Below, piece after piece: positions 19,380 through 32,400 of a stretch of 64,000 nt of DNA. Every line of letters begins with the position of its first letter. The stretch's first letter is position 1. The stretch lies in assembly GCA_030762935.1 (NCBI GenBank), contig CM060900.1:288899784-288963783 (forward strand), in the 5' to 3' direction. Source of the stretch: Hymenopus coronatus (taxonomy: Eukaryota; Arthropoda; Insecta; Mantodea; Hymenopodidae). Under the pieces are notes generated by a model. It was not told where the DNA came from. It saw only the letters and a list, made by a program, of their open reading frames with translations, and searched no databases. A program made the position numbers and the translations under genes.

Positions 19380-20300
19380 TAGTACTACTACTACTAAAAT
19401 TAACAATAGTTTACGAATACAGGTGTCCCTCGCATTACGCAAGTATTTGGTTGTCATAAATTATCATGTAACACACAAAACGCGTAAAGTGAATTTGATA
19501 ATGATATGGGTCGTTGGTACAGTGTTAAAATCAGCGTTTTTTTTTTTAAATTGCTCTACCGAAAACGCGTAAAATGAGATCACGCATAACGAATGAATAT
19601 ATTTTATAGACTAAGATAAACGATGACAAAGGGAGCGGTGTACCTAAATTACTGACCACGAATCACCACTGCCACCAAATGACATGCCATTAAAGAGCAG
19701 TCACATAACATTAAAATCAGCTTACAAATCCCTAAAATATATGAGCGAACCCCACAATTGTTGAAAAATAGTACTAAAATGCTTATAAACGCGTCGAAAA
19801 CGCATGTGAAGACACTACAATTGTTGAAAAATAGTCCTAAAACACACTAAAATGGTTATCAAAGCGTCAGAAATCAATAGAAAACACTGTAAATATTAGC
19901 GAAAAAGTCCGCAAGAGCTTAAAATACTAGTTCTAGAGCGCTACACACCCATAAAGAGGCATGAAAGCAGATGAAAATAGCAAAAAAAGTGTCTAATGTG
20001 TACCTGAAACTAGCCGTCCTAGAGACCTAAACATCCTTCAAATGACGTGAAATGTTGTTAAAAGCATTCGAAACAGCTGTGCTGGCGCTCAAAAACCCTC
20101 ATGAAGTGTTATAAATGTTCTGTACGCAGTCAAGAAGCACATCAAAATGCTGAAAAATAATAATAAAAAAAAAAGTCTTCAAACAGCACCCCCTTCAATA
20201 CAAACAATCGATCAAACATCTTAAAATTGTAAGAAAAACAATAAAGCAATTCAGACGTCCTTGGAAAAGCACTCTAAAGGACTGGAAAATACCCTTAATA
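19380..20300. repeat. Diffuse satellite-like repeat, right block
   Basis: From about 19,670 it has the same modules as 15,660-16,830 (for example CCTAAACATCC..CAAATGACGTGAAAT near 20,020). From 19,430 to 19,600 there is AT-rich sequence with repeated AACGCGTAAA. No gene. Confidence 0.4.
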
Positions 20301-20401
20301 CTCTGAGCATAGGTTAGGTCCTCCCCTCGTCTTTGTATTCCCTATCCTTCCCATGTATGCTCATTTGCCACTGCGCCAGTTCTCTCCTATATTAGCTACT
20401 C

Positions 20402-22690
20402 ATGATCGAGAGACGGTTGGTCTGGTGGTTAGAATCAAACAATCCATTGAGTAATACCCAGCACGGTTTACAAAGGCGTCTATCATCAGCTGACCATCTT
20501 GTATCGCTATCGACGCAGACGTGTTGGCGATCAGTGATATTACGTTCCGTCCACAACTGGAATTGTCGTGGAAGTCTACCGTTGTTCATTCAGATGTTTA
20601 TGCGGGACTGCGCTTTCCGAGTAAGAGTCGGCTCAGTGTTTTCTAATCATTTTATTCAAGAGAACGGTGAGCCACAGGGCTCGATATTAAGCGTGACGTT
20701 GTTTGCTTTAGCGATTAATTCCATATTGCAATGTGTTATCCCACGTGTCGCGTCCTGTTTATTCGTGGATGACTTTGCCATTTACTGTACTCCTCAGCGT
20801 ACATCGTTTTTGGAACGCCACCTTCAGGAGTGTTTGGACAGTCTCTATGATTGGAGCTAGAAAAATGGCTTTCGTTTCTCTCCTGAGAAGGCAGTCTGCG
20901 TTAACTTCTGGCGTCGTATGTGGCAATATCCACCGTGTCTTCGACTCGGGCTAGAGTTACCTGCTTTCGCAGATGAGGCGAGATCCCTTGGGTTGATCTT
21001 CGATCAGAAACTTTGTTGGTCACTGCATATAGTACAGTTGAAAGCGCGATTAGACGGTTTTCTCAATATTTTACGAATACTAAGTGGTAAATTTTGGGGA
21101 GCGGATCGGAGAGTGTTGCTTCGTCTTTATCGCGCACTCAATCGATCAAAGTTGGATTATGGCAGAACTGCTTACTCTTCAGCACGACCATCAGTGCTCT
21201 AAAGATTAGACACAGTCCATAATTATGGCATCGCTGTGGCGGTTGGAGCTTTTCCAACCAGCCCAATTGTCAGCCTCTACACCGAATCGGGAGAACACCC
21301 TCTGCAATATTACCGTAATGTCCTGCTGGGTAATTATGGCTGTGGGCTTAAGTGTATACCTGGTCATTCAACGTTCCACATATTTTTCTCCCCCGAGGCA
21401 GACGATCGGTATCGCCACCACTTCCTGAGTCCAAAGCCTGCAGGTTTTCGTTTCGATGAGTTTCTTCGGCAGCATGATATTGATTTCTTTATGCTGTTTC
21501 CCAAGGAGAGGAGGTTCCCTCCTTGATTACGTGCTGCCTCCATGTCAATCTCGGCAGGTTTACGGGAAATCCGCTGCACCAGTTTTTATTATCCGTAAAG
21601 CTTTTTTTAGAATTTTTATCACAATACAGTGGCCGTATTTGTATATATACCGATGGCAATAATTGCCCCGACTGTGTTCGTTGTGCTCTTGTCCATGGGA
21701 CCGGATCTTTTACTTTCGGTTTGCCTAGTAGCTTATCCATTTATTCTGCCGAGCTGTATTCTATTTACCAAGCCCTTCTGTATATTCGCCGTCGAAAATT
21801 AGGTAACGGTCTTATTCTTAGTGATTCCCTTAGTGCCCTTCAGAACATTCGTGAGCTGTGCAGTACCCATCCTTTAGTGCAGCGCATCCAGGATGCCCTC
21901 CGCATTTTGCAAGTTTCTGGGGTTAGTGTGAAACTCGCATGGATCCCTGGACACGTTGCCCTTCGGGGGAATGAATTTGCGGATTTGGCAACGAAATTGG
22001 CAGTCACAGAGACCAGAGTTAATGTTATCAGAGGAACAGCGGAAGATTTTAGGGTTGTTGTGCGGAGAGCTGTATTTTTTTAGCTGGCATGCGGAGTGGT
22101 CGGCTCTTCGCGGTAACAAGCTTAGGGACGTGAAAGATCTGCCTATCAGCTGGACAACCTCCTCATGTCCTTTTCGTAGGGAGGAGGTGTACTTGGGTCG
22201 GTTGCGAATTGGCCACTGTTGTTTCACCCATTTTTATCTTTTTACTAGAATTCCTGAACCTGTCTGTCCGCTCGGTAGCGCAACACTGACAGTAGCACAT
22301 GTGCTGGTAAAGTGTGCTGTTCTTGTATCTCTTCGCAGCACTTTCCAGCTGCCGGCCTCCCTAGCGGAAGTCCTTGGCGATGAACCCACTGCTGTTGGCA
22401 GAGTTTTTAAATTGTTATCCACAATTAGTTTTACCTTCAGGATCTAGTGCTTTTTATAAGCTTACAATACATTTAGTTTTACCCATTTTATGCCTTTTAA
22501 CGCTCCATTGTTTTAACTGGTTTTATGGATTTTATGACTTTGGCGATGTCTAGTTTTTACAGTTTCTTTCACGTGTAATTTTAGCACGCATTTACCCCTT
22601 TTTATTTTAAACCCATTTTAGTTTTCGTCTCATGCCCAGTTTAGTTTTCTAAGGGCACTGATAACCTAGTACTTGAACGCCCTTAAATCC
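20402..22690 (+). pseudogene. Non-LTR retrotransposon pol relic with RT and RNase H (I-type)
   Basis: A 5'-truncated element. RT fragments run from 20,402 (fingers/palm, PQGSILSVTLFALAIN near 20,672 and active site FVDDF near 20,762). A stop at 20,858 and small frameshifts follow. The thumb region is LGLIFDQKLCWSLHI (about 20,985). An RNase H domain lies at about 21,640-22,020, with IYTDG, SAELYSIYQAL, LSDSLSAL and WIPGHVALRGNEFADLA. The C-terminal part has a Cys/His-rich segment. The 3' UTR ends near 22,690 in GGGCACTGATAACC..ACGCCCTTAAA and a few ATC units, which is familiar for arthropod I-type elements. Confidence 0.8.
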
Positions 22691-24270
22691 AAATCATCAA
22701 TATCATCCTCATGAGTATATGACTGAAACTTTAATTAAATTTCAGATGGAAATGACCCCCCCCCCAATTTGGGTTGTATCTAATCAATTAACAGAGCTAG
22801 AGCAACAAAATGGCCTATTTGGCGCTTTTTAGTCAATTAGTGATTGATATTACACTGTTTTTGAAAGTACATACTATAATTGAGAAACGATGTAAGCGAT
22901 GTCTAGCGCCTCTAATTGAGAAACCATATAAACAATGTTTGTCACTTATGTCATCTTAAATTGGCATGTGGCTCTAATTGAGTAAACATGTAAAACATGA
23001 TGGTAGACCGCCAAAGGAGTGTGATGGGAGGAGAGGAGGAGAAACATATGTTAACACATGTATTACGTGATAAACACTTGTTATTACAGGGCGGTAATTT
23101 CTTTGGTATAACTTCGGCTTATATTCCCTACTGATGCATTGAAATCTTCAACCAGACAGTGAATGTCCCTCCTAAGTAATAGTTATAACGAACACCACAG
23201 TTCTAATTACTTATACATGTTGCTTCGGCGTATTAAACTGTTGTACTCATATATTAGTACTAAACTGTTTGCTTTTGGGGACGTTTGTTGTGTAAATGTT
23301 TGTATAAAATTACCACTTCAAAAATATATTCCAAAATAATATGTCAAAAGATTAAAGGCACCGTTTTATGCTATGTTCTAATGACATTTTTTTTTTTTTT
23401 TTTTTTTTCGGTTTGATCCATTTTCCCATTATAACAGTATTCTATTGGGTGCTTTAAAATGAACTTTACGTCATCAACACCCGCCTCCTATTCATCAGTT
23501 ATACCTTTTGTTTTAATTTTTCTTTTATTTCAGTGGGTACTTCTCATTTTGTCTATTATTGATACCTTTTACACTGAACTGAAATTTTTCATTTGTGCAG
23601 TTTCAATTCGTCTCCGATCCGGAGTTTACGTTTCACTACCACATACAAGTGCAAGCTTTCATAGAAGATTATATAATCTAATTTGCTTATGTTGTACTCA
23701 TATTGCCTCGAACTGTTTTCTTATAATACTATTTGTCTTGTATTTCCGTAAATTCTCGTCTAAATCTGAATTAATTTTATAGCTATATTATACTTCAAAT
23801 ATTTAAAAAAAAGTTCATCTGTTCTATATTCTGTTCATCTTTCGCTAAGTTTGCTGTTATTGATTTGTCCTTAATTTCTAATACTAAAATTCCTATAATC
23901 CCTGCACTTTTGTTTTTTCACAAAATATCGCAATTTCATATTCTTTTAATATCTTGTTTAGCGTTATGTTATACTGGAGGTCACCTTCTTGACTGACCAA
24001 ATCGTCCCGGTCATCCCGAAATGTTTATTCCTTTCCAAGTACGTAGCCATTAGCTTCCTTAATTCCTAGTTTTCCAAAATTGTATTTATGTAAATTTTCA
24101 ACATAACAGGATACAATAAATGAAAATATATGAATACACAGTTATAAAATACATGAGCAATGATATAACAAGGCAATTCCAATTAGAAAATATATTATTA
24201 CCTACCATTATATATGTTGTAATTTAGATCAAAGTTAAACTCTTAGTTTAACGGTACAGACCACGGCAAC
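22691..24270. other. AT-rich stretch, mostly unannotated
   Basis: A loose tandem unit CTCTAATTGAGAAAC..ATGTAAACAATG recurs near 22,877, 22,911 and 22,970. A T run lies at 23,387-23,408 and a C run near 22,760. I find no gene. The open frame at 23,459-23,782 has no domain I recognise. Confidence 0.35.
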
Positions 24271-24419
24271 AAACTAAAGAACTAACATTGTGGATACAGT
24301 TTTAATAGCACTACTAGCACAGAAATAAAATTGTATATGCTTATAGATATTAAACGTACTTTCATTTACACAAATCTGAAAAAATGAAGTGAGAGTATTC
24401 TGTTTACAATAAGAATGAC

Positions 24420-24840
24420 AACAATAATAGTAAATACTTATGGTGTTGATGATAATAATAGTAATAATAACAGTATCGATGTTTAACAAGAATGATAACG
24501 ATAAAAATAACGATAGTGATAGCAATAATAACTATGAAAACAGTAAAAATAATAATAGTAATAACAATATTCATAACAATAACAATGAAAATAACAATAA
24601 CGATAATAACGACAACGATATTGATGAATAATAATAATAATAATAATAAATAAATAATAATAATAATAAATAAGATAATATAAAAGCGATTATGATAATA
24701 ATATTAATAATAGAAATAATAATAAAAATAATAATAGTACTAATATTAATAATAATTATAATCATGATAATCATCATAACCTTATTAATAATAGTAGCAG
24801 CAGTAGTTTTGTTGTTTTTTTTGTTGTTTTTTTTTTTTGT
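24420..24840. repeat. AAT/AAC-type microsatellite tract
   Basis: Over 350 bp of ATA, AAT, AAC and GAT trinucleotides, then T-rich sequence near 24,808-24,840. Long open frames on both strands here are artefacts of the repeat. Confidence 0.8.
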
Positions 24841-24949
24841 TTGTTTCGGCAGTGGAAAAAAAATCTTCCAAAGTGTAGGATTTTTAACAACTAAAAAAAA
24901 AAAACACTGCCTGATCCGCATACCATTTCGGGACTGCTTGCAGCATTTC

Positions 24950-25215
24950 ATCAAAATGGCGGATTCTGTATGTATTGTCAGTTATTGTCTTTCCTCTTTT
25001 TCCTTTGTCTCCATAATTTCTTTACATAGTTCTTTTACTGTATCCCATGCTTTTGTACTCCCAGTAATGGTCCGCTCTAAATGATGTACTGTTATAGTTT
25101 TACCCAATTTTGTGTGAGCTTTATTCCAATAGGTCCCCCATCTTGGGCAGTGGAGTAGCGTGTGCTCCGCGGTATCAGTTTCTGGGCAGTAGTTGCATTT
25201 TCGCTATTCGTTTCC

Positions 25216-25247
<32 letters not shown>

Positions 25248-26462
25248 TTGTAGTACCTAAATCTTCCATGACCAGATAGCATCTGCGTCATGAAATGATC
25301 TAGTGATCTGTGCTTGTATAATAGCCACATATTAATATCTGGGATATTTTTCCTCGTCCATTGTGCCACTTCCATGGTCTCATGCCACCGCTCTTGCTAC
25401 TCTTCTATGATTTGTTGTCTTATGTTTCTTTTGTCTGCATTAGTGGAACCAATTTTTTCTTCTAAGATATTCCTCTCTTTTACTAACAGCTCTATGGGTA
25501 CTGCTCCTGAGATGACCTGTAGCGCTTTGGTCGATATGGTTCGATACCCACTTACCCACCTTAGTAATAATTTCCGCTGCACTCTGGCCAGGTGGTTTCG
25601 GTACACTTCTTTTCTTAATGCAGTGTGCCATATTGAGGCGGTATATAACAGCATGGAATAGATTGCGCTACATAAAATTTGCCTTTTTACAGTTCTTGGT
25701 CCCCCAATATTCGGCATTAGTCTACTCAGTGCCGTTGTTCTCTCTTCGGCCTTCTTGGTCATTGTTCTAACGTGCTCACCAAAATGTCCACCATCACCCA
25801 ACATGACACCTAGATATCTCACTAACTTTTTTGGTTTAACGTCAGTAATGCCTATCCTGAAACTCACATCTGGCTGTTTTCTTGGCCATTTTAGGATCAC
25901 AGCTTCCGTTTTCTGTGGCGCGAGAATTAATTTGTTGGCCTTCAACCACCTGTCTATGCGTATGAGGGATTCATCTGTCTTAAACATTAATTCTTCTGCG
26001 TTGACAGCTACAGTGACTAACATTAAATCATCTGCAAATCCCAACGTATAAGCTCCTGTCGGTAGTTTTAGCTGCAATACGCCATCGTATAAAATATTCC
26101 ACAATGTAGATCCCAGGACCGAGCCTTGGTGTACTTCTGCAGTAAGCTGTATTTGTTTCTTATTACTTAGCGTTGTGTATCTTGTGTTGAAGTACTCTCG
26201 TATTATATTCACTAAATATGCTGAAATGTTTTTCTTTGGAGCTCTTGAATGATAACACTCCAAGTTGCAATATTGAAAGCATTTTTGACATCCAGTGTGA
26301 TTGCGGCTACCCACTTTTCTTTACTGTCATCTTTAATTTTTTGAACAGCTTTAATGGCCTGGATTGTAGTTTTGTCTTTTCTGAAGCCATACTGTTAGTG
26401 TGATGGTCCTTCCCCTTCCTCAATTTCTTTGTCGATTCTTATACTCTCGTATAGTTTACTCA
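24950..26462 (-). pseudogene. R1-clade non-LTR reverse transcriptase relic
   Basis: Minus strand, 5'-truncated at about 26,462 against a microsatellite. RT blocks in order are YGFRKDKTTIQAIKAV (about 26,390), ITLDVKNAFNIATW, VHQGSVLGSTLWNILYDG, FADDLMLV (active site, about 26,035), KTEAVILKW, VRYLGVMLGD, then the C-terminal region with ILCSAIYSMLLYTASIWH. A Cys/His segment ending HTLLHCPRWGTYW-like lies near 25,130-25,200. Between them lies a homopolymer insertion (C10 then T26 on the plus strand, 25,214-25,249). The longest open part is 25,397-26,314. R1 placement rests on the FRK, DVKNAF and LHCPRW features. Confidence 0.8.
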
Positions 26463-26526
26463 TGGTGGTAGTAGTAGTAGCAGCAGCAGCAGCTGCAGGA
26501 ATAGCAGGAGCAGGAACAGGAGCAGC

Positions 26527-26592
<66 letters not shown>
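26463..26592. repeat. (GTA)n/(GCA)n and (AAT)n microsatellites
   Basis: GTAGTAGTAGCAGCAGCAG near 26,466-26,490, then AAT repeated about 22 times from 26,526 to 26,591. Confidence 0.9.
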
Positions 26593-26593
<1 letters not shown>

Positions 26594-26790
26594 TGGTAGT
26601 CCGTCTAGCTCACATTCAAACACTACGGAGCTTGAATCTCAGGGTGTTATCCGTATAAGATGTCTCTGCGCTTTCCTCCTATCCTGAAAGGACAAATGTC
26701 GAATAACTGAAAGTTCATTGGACACTGGGCTCATTTCATTCATCCTATGATATGACCAATCAGATTAAAAAGGCTTCAATTTATAATACA
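26593..26790 (+). repeat. SINE-like repeat, copy 1
   Basis: It starts GTAGTCCGTCTAGCTCA.. with a tRNA-like B box (GAGCTTGAATCTC, about 26,630). It shares a body with the copy at 28,130: AATGTCGA(A/G)TAACT..AAG..C(A/C)TTGGAC and CTCA..TCATT. It directly follows an AAT microsatellite. Confidence 0.55.
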
Positions 26791-26834
26791 ATAATAGTAC
26801 TAATAATGCATCTAAGCATTTAATACTCAAGAAG

Positions 26835-26915
26835 TAAAGTGCCGCGGGCTGGGGGGGGGGCGGAGGGCTGCCTGCTCCAGAGCAGCACCCCCTCCCCGTC
26901 ACTTTACTTTTCGGG
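26835..26915. repeat. Inverted repeat with G-run/C-run arms
   Basis: AGAAGTAAAGTG at about 26,830 is matched in inverted form by CACTTTACTTTT near 26,900. Next to these are a run of ten G on the left and C-rich CCCCCTCCCC on the right, so both parts can pair. Confidence 0.6.
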
Positions 26916-26919
26916 AAGA

Positions 26920-28125
26920 TTCCAGATATTCGATTCATTGATCCTCGGTCTTTCTCCGAGGTTAATTTAGTTCTGAAGAGGAGATACTATGTTTCTAGCG
27001 CTCGTTATGAATTTCAAACACCTGACATAGCGTAAAAGTAAGTATCCCAAACGTCACATATGTTCACATAAAAGTCCAAAGGTCGAAACGACAGTGGGTC
27101 TATGGTACAAATGAAGTATCGAGTTTCACATATCCACAGACTTTCCGCTTTTTCTGCTCAGGTTCTAGCTAAATACTGAAGATTTGTTTCAGGTGTTCAG
27201 TATTTTACAATATTTGAAAATTATATGATAGAACTGTTTAGTAAAGTGATGCTCTCTCAGACTTAGGCATAATTCAAATATTCATTTATAATTAAAACGT
27301 TGCTTATAACCAATTATAAACACAAAAATTTCTTTTACGTTTGTAGTGTACTTTATATTATTTACACTGATGCCAGCTTAGAAAGTAATGATATGATTAA
27401 GCTGATAAGGTAAAAAACCGCCCCCCCCCTGCCTGCTGTTTTGGCAGACTTCGCCCCGAGCTCGCAAAGTCTGTCTCTCCCTCCACTGGGCAGGGATGAA
27501 CCAATAATGCGTGCATGACTCATTCTTTTGGTTCATAACTGAAGATTCCTGTATGAGGGATTGTACTCCTAGCACAAACAGCAGCAACGATACCAACGTT
27601 GCCTGCTGCAGCTCCTCTGCCGTGATGCTGCCTACACAGCTAGCATCCACGAAATCAGCAGGCCACGACTTACTGACAAGAAACGTACATGAAAAGAATT
27701 ATAGTGCTTTAATTTAAAGGCGTGTTAACAATAGTAGAACAGTAAATGTTGCAAAATACTTAGCCTCAGCGATTTAATCATTGAATGCAAGGATCCTGTT
27801 ATTGCAGAGACAGGATCCATAGCTAACACAACTTTTATCTAGATTAAAATTGAGTTGATCATTGAACACCTCATATTTAACTCAGAAACATGAAAAGAAG
27901 AAAGTTGATGCTTTCCACCTTAATTCCATGGCAAAAGATGTTCAACTAGTAGTTAACAATGAAGAGATCTTCCAAGTAATGAATATGAAACTTTAGAAAA
28001 CCTAGCCATATTAGTACAGCAAATTTGCTCGAAATCACTGTTTACTATCCACTCACTGGTTAATAGCGTATTTGAGTATGATCCTCTTCACGCTACATTG
28101 AGCTACCTCAATGCATCAAGATAAA
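26920..28125. other. Stretch without a recognised gene
   Basis: Mixed AT-rich sequence with a C9 run at 27,421-27,429. The open frame at 27,511-27,717 and the antisense one at 27,378-27,650 show no domain I recognise. There is a C10 run at about 28,130. Confidence 0.3.
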
Positions 28126-28129
28126 TAGA

Positions 28130-28370
28130 GCCCCCCCCCCTCTGTAGTTTAGTGTTGGCGAATCTGCCTCACATTTAAGAAGCCCCGAGTTCGAGTCTCA
28201 GTTACGATGAATTGCTCGGATTAGGTTTTTCGGGATTTTCCCCTTATTCTGTGAAGACGAATGTCGAGTAACTTTAAGCTCCCTGGACTCCATGCTCAGT
28301 TGAGTGCCATTTCACGTATTCCATTTATCGTTCGTTATAACTTGCCATGTTAAACAGCCAAAAAGAATTA
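28130..28370 (+). repeat. SINE-like repeat, copy 2, tRNA-like head
   Basis: The A-box-like TAGTTTAGTGTTGG and the B-box GAGTTCGAGTCTC (about 28,187) are about 40 bp apart. A body with GGTTTTTCGGGATTTTCCCC and GAAGACGAATGTCGAGTAAC follows. Related to 26,593-26,790. Confidence 0.65.
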
Positions 28371-30190
28371 AAATTCGTCTATGCCGGGATAAAGACTCCG
28401 TTTTCTTTACATCCGCTTAGACTATACGCGGAGCAAAATATGGGAGTACCTACATCTGCATTTGCTTTGAACTTAAACTACTCTTCTGATATGATGCACG
28501 ACATCTGAAAAGAGGCAATGCCAAGTCAATATTTTAATGATTGAAGAGGGGGACTGTTCTCATTCCGCATTAAACCGAAAAAAATCGAGGATATTTGACC
28601 ATCAAATATGTAACTTGTTTAAAACCATTATGCCATGAAATATTTGAAAAGCTTATATAATATTGAAGCGTAAAGGCCATTGCCTCAGCAAATTATTTAA
28701 AACCATTACCTCAAGTGGTGTTATAAACTACGAGACTTACATATATTGAATCACTTCCTCTTTGGAACCATGGCATGCGTGGGCATAATGTCACAAGCCC
28801 ATGATGAATGCTTCCTGACATTCTATATTTGGTTATTTCCTGGGTGTAGACGCTCTAGTCAATATATAAGCTCCATTCAACTTAGAGGTGTGTCGTTTTC
28901 GTGTTGTCATTATTGGAGCTACGATACTCAGGAGTATGGAAGAGACTAGGAACCTTCCACCTATCCGCACATAGGAACGAACTCAAGAGCTACTGCCTCG
29001 ATCTGCTCCCAGGGTACTATCTTCTCAGACATACGGTATAAGAACTTAATATATAATTTGCGTTATTGTGATTAACTATCTTTTCATTATATTAAATTAA
29101 TGCTTTTATAGATACCTGTTTTACTGCGAGTGGCTTCCCTCTGTTCTACATCCCCCAGTAACGCCTTAACCAACCACCAAATCTATAGTGTCACAATATG
29201 TTCCACAGGAGAATATGGCTGTAACGAATGTTTTCACATCAATCCCGATTAACCCGAGAAAAAATTACGGCTATATTTGAAGCATATCAACAAGATCTTA
29301 ATAACCCATGTATGTCAACTAAAATGTTCACGATTGTTTTGTTTTTTTTTTGTTTTTGTTTTTTCCCTACAAATGAAGCTCACATTTCTCTCAACAAGGT
29401 GTGGAAACCAGTCACTTGGTTACTCCCAGCTTCCATTTTCAACTATTGTGAGCATTGAGAACCAGAGCGAGAGTTAGGGCGACCCATGTCGCGGGTGGAT
29501 AGTATTCATTTATGTTGATTAGTTGTTAAATTGTAATCAGGAAACCAAATTCTTGGGATAAGTTTTCGCGTTCCTGTGACACATATCATTAATGCTCGGT
29601 AGGTTAGACTGTTCGAAATTAATCTTACATATACGACACATACACGTGCGCGTGTACTTAAATCTACACAAATCGTGTTTGCTATCAATTGGCTTAAACA
29701 CTTTCTTGATAGCCAATTGTACACTTTACAAAACTGTATATCTTACCTGACACTGTTTAGGATTTTTTTTCAAATTAGGGCGACTTTTAAAATTGCCATT
29801 TTCTTTGAACTAGATATACAATGAAATGAATTTGCTTTACGTGTACCAAATATACTGGCAAAGTATATAAATGTTACCAGACCACAATACATGTCTAGAA
29901 ATTATTTAAGATTTTAGCATTCTGAAACTGGAGACAAGGATATTATGAAGAAAATTTTGCTAAAATATAAGAATCTTTAAGTGCTCCTTGAAAATGGAAA
30001 TAAGAAAGAAAAATGCACACATTTTTACTAAATACAATAATTTCTAAAGTACTTTAATCATTTTCTTAAAATAAATAAACCCCCAGAAATTCAAAGTTTG
30101 TCCACACTAAAATACTTCATGCTTATGATCAAATCTCTAACACAGCAAAACATAGATTATTAGTTGTAAAAAAAGGTATCAATACACATA
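28371..30190. other. Stretch without a recognised gene
   Basis: AT-rich, with a few T-rich runs (about 29,340 and 29,764). I see no domain in any of the short open frames. Confidence 0.3.
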
Positions 30191-30197
30191 TGGCAGA

Positions 30198-30275
30198 AGG
30201 TAAGGTAAGGTAAGGTAAGGTAAGGTCAATCAGTGAGTTCGTCAGCCAGTCTATCTCTCTCTCTCTCTCTCTCAC
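30198..30275. repeat. (GGTAA)n and (CT)n microsatellites
   Basis: Five to six units of AAGGT at about 30,199-30,226 and CT repeats at about 30,251-30,272. The pentamer is TAAGG, not the insect telomere unit TTAGG. Confidence 0.85.
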
Positions 30276-30329
30276 CCCCACAAAAAAAAATTCTTTTTCA
30301 CTCAATTTTAAGTATTGCAATTTTTAAAT

Positions 30330-31680
30330 TGCAAATATAGTAGAACACTGTAATTATGGTCAAGCAACTGTGGCCTAAACAAATAATAATCAGAATAGTG
30401 TTACATATACGGTACTACTTATTAAGATACGAAAAAGCAATTCTGACACAATTTAATAGGAAATACAGTATAATGAGCATTACTTATGCATATTTGGGTG
30501 GGTACAGTGCCAAATGAAGAACAAGATATTTGTTATGAAAAAAAAGTCTTTGATTATTGATTGCTGTATACTTGAACAGCTAATTATTGCATTTATGCTT
30601 TGCCATTTTGTAAGTAAACTCCCTATATGCTGCACAGAATTCAGGTAAAAATTAAAAGGATAAAACACACTGACATGGAGCCTTTTGAGAGTGAATTCCT
30701 TTCAAAGAAAGGGATGCTGTTATATGCCCAATAGTGCACACTGGAGAGGTTTTCTAAGCTAAACACTAGAGCTTTGACTGCTGTGTATAGTCGAACCTTT
30801 TCTTATCTTTTAGAACATTACAATTTTGCAAATGATATATGTACTATATTTATGTTCATTTTTGACCTGAAAATGGTGCTAATAGCAGGATTTGGAAGTA
30901 TTAAAGGGGCTAAAATCATGCAATGTTAATATGGGACATCCATGGACTTTGCAAGTAATGTGTAATCAATGTGATAACGTTATAATTGGGAGTGTAAACA
31001 TAGGGTTTTCTGTATTCAAAAGAGCATGTATTGTTTTGACAGAACAGCATTTTTTTTTTTAATTTAAACCATCACATCTTTAGAATGTATTAACAAAATT
31101 TTGTTATTTTATCTCCAGGCATTGCTCAGATACATTTACAACAAAAAAAAAAAAAGCTGTTTGTTATTTGGCACACCAATGAAAAAAACTAAAACTGAGG
31201 GAAATTCCATCAACTACCAAATTTTAAAAAATATTTGACCTGGTCAGATTGAGGGCCTTGATGATTTGGAATGGAATGACCCAGATAGCATTTCTTATCA
31301 TGAAAAAAGAATGTCATATTTCCATTGAAGTCTCTGGAGAGTAATTAAAACAAGCTATTTCGGAAGGATTTGTATACTTTCAACCAAACATCCACTTTTC
31401 AGAACAGTAATATTCTCAAATTTTCATGGCTCACCTTAAATCACATGTTTACACTTTTCACTAATTCCTTTTCCTTTCTCTTCTAGTATTTACAACAGCT
31501 GATGTATTGCAGCTTCAGAAGTCACCATGGATGACACTAACACAACTTTTTTTTTTTTATCTAACTTCAACGTTGCTTCCATTAGCACATTATAATGCAG
31601 CTCTATAAATGCCTAATTGATGCCAAGTTCACTGTACAATAATATACTTGACTTGCAAATAGTTGCTGTAATAAATGGCT
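30330..31680. other. Stretch without a recognised gene
   Basis: AT-rich, with A and T runs near 31,050, 31,142 and 31,545. It may include the decayed C-terminal part of the hAT-type element that lies further right on the minus strand. Confidence 0.3.
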
Positions 31681-31689
31681 GTAGAAATC

Positions 31690-32400
31690 CTGGTGATTTC
31701 TGTTTATTTTCCCATTAGGTCATAAAGGAGGTAAAGCAATTTCTGATGCCATGTCCTTAAAAACCTGCATAGAGGAGGGTGATTTTATTAAGGCCTTCTT
31801 TACATTTGAAACCAACTTATCTACAGGAGGATAAAAGCTTCTTACTTCTGCAATTCTATACAACCTGTGGGCTAGACATGTGAGATAGTGCATTTTAAGG
31901 AAGAGAAGTTTCAAGGCTTTAGCTGCCTTTTTCATGCAAGATGCCCAATCTGTAATGAGACGTCACACCATATTCCATGTGGCCAGATTAGCAATAAGAA
32001 ATATGTACACAATTATGCTACTGTATAAGTATTTACTCTCTCCATTTCTTCCATTGTCCAAAGAAATACTGCAGGGTCACTTTGCACTGTTTCCACAGTT
32101 CCAATGATGTTGGCCATGTAACATTCTGTTCCATCAATAGAGATCCAGATTTTCTTTTCTGCAGCTCCATTTTCAATCTTCTTCAGGTCCTCTTCAAACT
32201 ACACTTTTATTTTAACTTTTCTTATTGTGGATTTAATGGAGTCTCTTCTTTAATGTACTTCTGCAGAAACATCCTGAGGGATTTGTTTACCAGTTCTCAA
32301 AACAAAATTTCCAAAGACAAGAAAAGTTGCAGAGATCCAAGGAAAATTGAAATTGTCTGCTGGATGTTTCCACTGCTGTTAAGAGTAAAGTGGCCTTAGG
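31690..32400 (-). pseudogene. hAT-type transposase relic (DUF659 type)
   Basis: Minus strand. FEEDLKKIENGAAEKKIWIS, SIDGTECYMANIIGTVETV and VFLWTMEEME (about 32,200-32,045) are followed by LITDWASCMKKAAKALKLLF and HYLTCLAHRLYRIAEV. Next come YPPVDKLVSNVKKALIKSPS and IALPPL (about 31,960-31,720). This order matches the central part of DUF659/hAT-like proteins common in arthropod genomes. Stops and a frame change near 31,995 break it; no termini seen. Confidence 0.7.

Noticed and set aside
24440..25084. Open frames on both strands rich in Ile, Asn and Ser
   Set aside because: Direct products of an AAT/AAC microsatellite.
30198..30226. Possible telomeric repeat
   Set aside because: The unit is TAAGG (GGTAA), not TTAGG or its complement, and there are only five to six units.
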